9,243 nucleotides of DNA from assembly GCA_020216575.1 (NCBI GenBank), contig JAIUYC010000086.1, forward strand, positions 1 through 9,243. The letters run 5' to 3'. Positions 6,359 through 9,243 of the stretch are shown here, piece by piece. The notes under the pieces were generated by a model. It was given only the letters and a program-made list of their open reading frames with translations, did not search any database and was not told the DNA's origin. Every line of letters starts with the position of its first letter. Position 1 is the stretch's first letter. The position numbers and the translations under genes are program-made. The DNA comes from Coleofasciculus sp. S288. GTDB lineage: Bacteria > Cyanobacteriota > Cyanobacteriia > Cyanobacteriales > Coleofasciculaceae.

Positions 6359-6393
6359 AAGGTTTTGCTGCATCTGCTTAAAACCTTTGCAGC
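6359..6393 (-). repeat. overlapping, mutually exclusive hairpins after the porin gene
   Basis: AAGGTTTT (6359-6366) pairs with AAAACCTT (6380-6387). Alternatively GCTGCA (6367-6372) pairs with TGCAGC (6388-6393). The two stems exclude each other. They lie 18-52 bp after the porin stop on the minus strand. There is no T-run directly after either stem, so a terminator call is weak. Confidence 0.35.
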
Positions 6394-6410
6394 CAACGTT
6401 ACTAATAAAC

Positions 6411-8138
6411 TTAAAAATTAAATACTGTTCTGACCGTACCAATAAAAATATTGCTGTTAGTATTATTGTGTTCAGGGTTAGTGAGATAGATGATACCGGG
6501 AATGACTTTGATGTTATCTGTAAGCGGGTACTCGTAAAACGCTTCAAAATGCAATCCCGTACCTGTATCTTCCCGATATGCCACTACATTATCAATAACT
6601 TTCGGAGGCATTCCAAAACCTAATCCCCCGACAGCCCCCGTTTTAAGCAAGTCTGGGAAAGCGAGATTAACGGCATAATTAATAATATCAGCCTGACCCT
6701 CAATCCCGTCAGCTCTCCTAGCATCAATATATCCAAACCAGCCACTCAAAGCTAGCTTTGGATTCACTCTCCAAAGGGCTGCGACCCCATAAGAATTAGA
6801 TAGTAATGGAATATCGTTACCAAACGGAATATTAGAAAAATTGCTACCAGTTCGATGCGTTAAGTTACCGTCCGCTGAATAGTTACGAATATAGGTTAAC
6901 CCAAGTTCTAAGTTGGATAAAGGTTTGAATGAAAGTTGTGCTAAAGCACTATATGTCCCGCCAAATAATCCTGATCCAGAAGTTGTAATTTCAGCATTTT
7001 GCGCTAAGTAACCGACATCAAGGCGAAGCGCTTCATTAAACCGATAAACCGCCGCCGCTCCAGCTCCGGTAGTGTTTCCAATACGATAGATTGGGTTGCG
7101 ATCGCCGAAGCGAGAGGGAGAACCTTTTGCCCCCCCAAAGCTGGCGAAATATGGGTTAAGGACAGTGGTGTAGTAATGGTGAGAAGCAGCGTTCCCGTAG
7201 AGATAGATAGTAAGCTTTTCACCTACGGGAAATCGATATTCTAGTAAATTCGCTCTCAAGCTGTTATTGGTATTACCGACTTCAAACGAGAGGCGCGTCA
7301 TGTTCGTGTCGGAAACACCGTTGAAATTTGGCACTCTGTCAGATGCTTGAAGGCGGACTAACAGACGATCTTTGCCTGTGAAACTGGTAATGAAATTAAA
7401 TCGAGTTCGATGGTTGAGTGTCAAATTAGAGTCGATACGGGTATCGGGATTACCATCTGCCGTGTCTCCACTTAAGTCGCTCGCAGCAAAGACAATTGAC
7501 GTACTTAATCGGGTTGTGGGAGAAAATTGTCTGGCTTCTAACTCAACCGTGCGAAACTCCAGATTCTCTACCCGTTCTCGCAGGGTAGCTAACTCAGTAG
7601 CAAATTCATCTTGCAGCCGTTTGAGTGTGGCGATGTCTTCTGAAGATAGTTGTGCAAGCCGATTCTCAAGCTGTTCGTTTAGCCCTCTTAAGCAAGCATT
7701 CAACCCCGCCGCAAACTCGTAGCGAGTCAGTACTCGATTACCCTGATAGGTGCTATCCGGGTAACCTGTAATGCAACCATACCGTTCAACCAAAGCTTGC
7801 AACGCCTGAAACGCCCAATCAGTCGGCTGTACGTCAGATAGCTGAGAAACTGAAGTAAATTGGGAGATTGCTTCTGGTTGCTCCTCAATGAGCGCATTTT
7901 CTCGCTCGTCGTCCGGCGTGGTTTCCGCAAGCTTGGAGGCAGTATCAGAAAGAAGCGTTTCAACAGCTTGGGATTGAGCAAAACCTTCGGTATGCTTTGC
8001 GGCTGTCCCACTATCCTGTGCAAGCGCTAACGCACTCCTCTCTTGAACTTCAGTAGCAATAGCCGACGTTGAGACAAGCCGGACAACACCTGGAATCCCC
8101 AGACTGAGCAGCCCCACAAAGTTCCATATAGTTAACAT
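6411..8138 (-). CDS. SLH-domain OprB-type outer-membrane porin, 575 aa
   Basis: This is a cyanobacterial outer-membrane porin of the SLH + OprB type, some members of which are annotated as iron-uptake porins. The start at 8138 is chosen because GAGGAG lies about 7 nt upstream; the upstream TTG (8159) and ATG (8156) lack a ribosome site. A hydrophobic N terminus of about 28 residues acts as the export signal. Next comes a low-complexity acidic region (about 40-90). One SLH domain follows (about 97-145), with LSDVQPTDWAFQALQ, ITGYPDSTYQGNRVLTRYEFA. Then comes a coiled coil (about 153-203) and a beta-barrel of about 370 residues rich in aromatic/Gly strands, ending in FNF, with the C-terminal Phe expected for barrel insertion. 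The SLH part anchors such proteins to the peptidoglycan-associated polymer. The solute is unknown. A HIP1 site lies at 7098-7105. Confidence 0.93.
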   Translation of the reverse strand: MLTIWNFVGLLSLGIPGVVRLVSTSAIATEVQERSALALAQDSGTAAKHTEGFAQSQAVETLLSDTASKLAETTPDDERENALIEEQPEAISQFTSVSQLSDVQPTDWAFQALQALVERYGCITGYPDSTYQGNRVLTRYEFAAGLNACLRGLNEQLENRLAQLSSEDIATLKRLQDEFATELATLRERVENLEFRTVELEARQFSPTTRLSTSIVFAASDLSGDTADGNPDTRIDSNLTLNHRTRFNFITSFTGKDRLLVRLQASDRVPNFNGVSDTNMTRLSFEVGNTNNSLRANLLEYRFPVGEKLTIYLYGNAASHHYYTTVLNPYFASFGGAKGSPSRFGDRNPIYRIGNTTGAGAAAVYRFNEALRLDVGYLAQNAEITTSGSGLFGGTYSALAQLSFKPLSNLELGLTYIRNYSADGNLTHRTGSNFSNIPFGNDIPLLSNSYGVAALWRVNPKLALSGWFGYIDARRADGIEGQADIINYAVNLAFPDLLKTGAVGGLGFGMPPKVIDNVVAYREDTGTGLHFEAFYEYPLTDNIKVIPGIIYLTNPEHNNTNSNIFIGTVRTVFNF

Positions 8139-8166
8139 TAGTTGCTCCTCACCCATCAAGCGCCAA

Positions 8167-8181
8167 GCTTTCCTTGAAAGC
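8167..8181. repeat. short palindrome upstream of the porin start
   Basis: GCTTTC (8167-8172) and GAAAGC (8176-8181) are perfect complements around a 3-nt centre, 29-43 bp before the porin ATG and directly beside the larger inverted repeat. It may be an operator half of the porin control region or a small leader hairpin. Confidence 0.4.
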
Positions 8182-8182
8182 G

Positions 8183-8306
8183 TGTTTGAAAAGTAGTACT
8201 GTCATCCTACAAGGGCAAAGCATTCGATAAATCAACTCCTACCGAAAAATAGTCGCTCGAATGCTTCGCCCCTAGGTATAGGTTGTTTACTTGGACTTTT
8301 CAAACA
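8183..8306. repeat. 124-bp nested inverted repeat between the two envelope genes
   Basis: The outer arms are TGTTTGAAAAG (8183-8193) and CTTTTCAAACA (8296-8306), a perfect 11-bp pair. The inner arms are GGGCAAAGCATTCGA (8213-8227) and TCGAATGCTTCGCCC (8257-8271), with 14 of 15 matching; on the minus-strand RNA the odd pair is G-U. The stretches between outer and inner arms are partly similar too (CCTA shared), so each arm is effectively about 45-50 bp around a 29-bp centre. It holds no ORF. Candidates are a small non-autonomous mobile element (MITE-like), a dispersed cyanobacterial repeat, or a regulatory RNA fold. No target-site duplication was evident. Confidence 0.6.
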
Positions 8307-8310
8307 TTCT

Positions 8311-8324
8311 CTCAGTCCACTGAG
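8311..8324. repeat. short palindrome after the barrel-protein gene
   Basis: CTCAGT (8311-8316) and ACTGAG (8319-8324) are perfect complements around CC. It lies 27-41 bp past the stop of the 8352-9014 gene, on the other side of the 124-bp inverted repeat from the 8167-8181 palindrome. No T-run accompanies it. Confidence 0.35.
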
Positions 8325-8351
8325 GATGAAGCAGCCCAACTTTAGTCATTC

Positions 8352-9014
8352 TTAGAAGTTGTAGCCAACTCCTAGTAATAGCCCTACATCAGTGCGATCG
8401 ACAAAACCGACATTCACGCCAGCCGTTGCTGTAACTTGACGCGATACAGGCACATCTACACCACCCGTCAGCAGGGGACCGATAGTGCTATCTCTGGCTG
8501 TTGAAATCGCCACTCCGCCTCCTACATAAGGAGCTGCCCTGAGTCCAACTGTTTGCCTCGGTGCAAAATCTACAGTTACCGGCAACAGAAAGGCTGCATT
8601 GCTCCCAATTAAAGCAGAGGGTCTAGCAGATAAGGTGTTTGTCAACCCGACTTTGCTAAACACATTAGCACTACCTTCGCTTAATCGAGTATCGCCACGA
8701 AAACCAATATTACTGCCAACTCCGATATAGCTTGGTCCAGAGCGAGTAGCTCTCAAGGGCGGGGTAGTACCTCCAGCTTGAGCTACCACAGAGTCTGGGG
8801 TTTTAGAGGTGGTTTCCGGAATTGGAGAAGCTGAGGACTCAGGCATCAGAGCAGAAGAAGAAATTGGAGCTGTAGTGTCTAGAGTTGGCTCTGTTTTTAG
8901 ATCAGCAGCGGTGAAGTCGGTAGTCTGAGCTTGAGCTTTAAGCCCACTCGAAACGACGGTTACAGCAGCGAGACTTAGTAAAAAAGCAGTCCGTCTGAAA
9001 AGAATGGTATTCAT
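8352..9014 (-). CDS. secreted outer-membrane beta-barrel-like protein, 220 aa
   Basis: I cannot name the family. The N terminus is a classic Sec signal peptide: MNTILFRR, a hydrophobic core FLLSLAAVTVV, and a likely cleavage after KAQA at residue 29. Residues 35-75 are a Thr/Ser/Pro-rich flexible linker. From about residue 92 on the sequence alternates Gly-rich short strands (YIGVGSNIGF, AAPYVGGGVAIS, ATAGVNVGFV) and ends in LLLGVGYNF with a C-terminal Phe, the hallmark of outer-membrane barrel proteins. About eight short strands would fit the length, in the range of small OmpA-like barrels, but no peptidoglycan-binding domain is present. The start is supported by AGGA about 8 nt upstream. 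It is the first visible gene of the minus-strand envelope cluster, with a separate palindromic leader at 9047-9070. Confidence 0.78.
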   Translation of the reverse strand: MNTILFRRTAFLLSLAAVTVVSSGLKAQAQTTDFTAADLKTEPTLDTTAPISSSALMPESSASPIPETTSKTPDSVVAQAGGTTPPLRATRSGPSYIGVGSNIGFRGDTRLSEGSANVFSKVGLTNTLSARPSALIGSNAAFLLPVTVDFAPRQTVGLRAAPYVGGGVAISTARDSTIGPLLTGGVDVPVSRQVTATAGVNVGFVDRTDVGLLLGVGYNF

Positions 9015-9046
9015 AATTAATTCCTAGTAAACTGTGTGTCAAAAAC

Positions 9047-9070
9047 TCATGAAACTTGAATTTTTCATGA
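9047..9070. promoter_or_regulatory. inverted repeat upstream of the barrel-protein gene
   Basis: TCATGAAA (9047-9054) and TTTCATGA (9063-9070) are perfect 8-bp complements with an 8-nt spacer, 33-56 bp upstream of the ATG. Position and symmetry fit an operator or leader hairpin. No regulator can be assigned. Confidence 0.4.
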
Positions 9071-9243
9071 TAATGGAGCCAAAAAAGTGATGACTGACTG
9101 AGAGTAAATTTTGAGGATATTTTCAAGAAATCAGTAACTTTATTCCCTTAGATAGGTGTATCTTTGAGAATATTTTTAGCGCAATAGAAGGGACGTGCGA
9201 AGTTACTGATGAGACAAGCATCATCAATCCCAGTCTGTGATTC
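9071..9243. other. gene-free end of the window
   Basis: No supported gene was seen. An 11-bp perfect inverted repeat (9130-9140 with 9200-9210, ATCAGTAACTT/AAGTTACTGAT) is present, with arms 59 bp apart. The stretch probably contains the promoter of the barrel-protein gene and possibly the end of a neighbour outside the window. Confidence 0.4.

Noticed and set aside
7372..7722. 116-codon open frame on the + strand
   Set aside because: It lies antisense to the coiled-coil and early barrel part of the porin and has no ribosome site or recognisable motif.
9015..9040. TTGACA and TAATTA with 17-bp spacing on the minus strand near the barrel-protein start
   Set aside because: The -10-like box overlaps the start codon, so transcription would begin inside the gene; likely coincidence.
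9130..9210. 11-bp inverted repeat as possible ends of a mobile element
   Set aside because: Only about 80 bp in total, no ORF, no target duplication, and arms this short can arise by chance.

Overview
The window looks like chromosomal DNA from a cyanobacterium. The octamer GCGATCGC (the cyanobacterial HIP1 motif) occurs nine times in 9.2 kb, against roughly 0.14 expected at random. An SLH-domain/OprB-type porin, an architecture typical of cyanobacterial outer membranes, is also present. Genus and species cannot be read from the sequence. No rRNA, tRNA, CRISPR array, transposase or phage gene was seen.

Left part, + strand (1-2278). The window opens inside the C-terminal end of an alpha/beta hydrolase, which overlaps a 129-aa gene of unknown function. 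After a gene-free stretch of about 365 bp (HIP1 sites, an imperfect hairpin and a perfect 16-bp palindrome) come two genes that overlap by 4 bp. The first encodes a membrane-anchored protein with an HEATH zinc-protease-like motif. The second encodes an acidic 180-aa soluble protein. A rho-independent-type hairpin follows. This pair is the best candidate here for an undescribed two-gene system, possibly toxin/immunity or protease/regulator; that reading is inference.

Middle part, + strand (2498-4603). This is a decaying pair of exported-protein genes. A c-type cytochrome gene (one CXXCH, membrane-anchored N terminus) is split by a +1 frameshift near 2900. A Tat-lipoprotein class V aminotransferase-like gene follows 31 bp downstream. 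It has its own single-base frameshift near 4498 and stops after about 115 codons, so nearly all of the enzyme is missing. Two lesions in neighbouring genes suggest the unit is no longer maintained, although sequencing error could explain the frameshifts alone.

Right part, - strand (4652-9014), in transcription order from the right: a small secreted outer-membrane-barrel-like protein, an SLH/OprB porin, a YihY/BrkB-family inner-membrane protein, and a small one-TM protein with a conserved-looking cysteine cluster. The last two are about 40 bp apart and probably form an operon. All four are envelope proteins. The gap between the barrel protein and the porin holds a 124-bp nested inverted repeat flanked by two short palindromes. 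The YihY leader holds a long imperfect hairpin.
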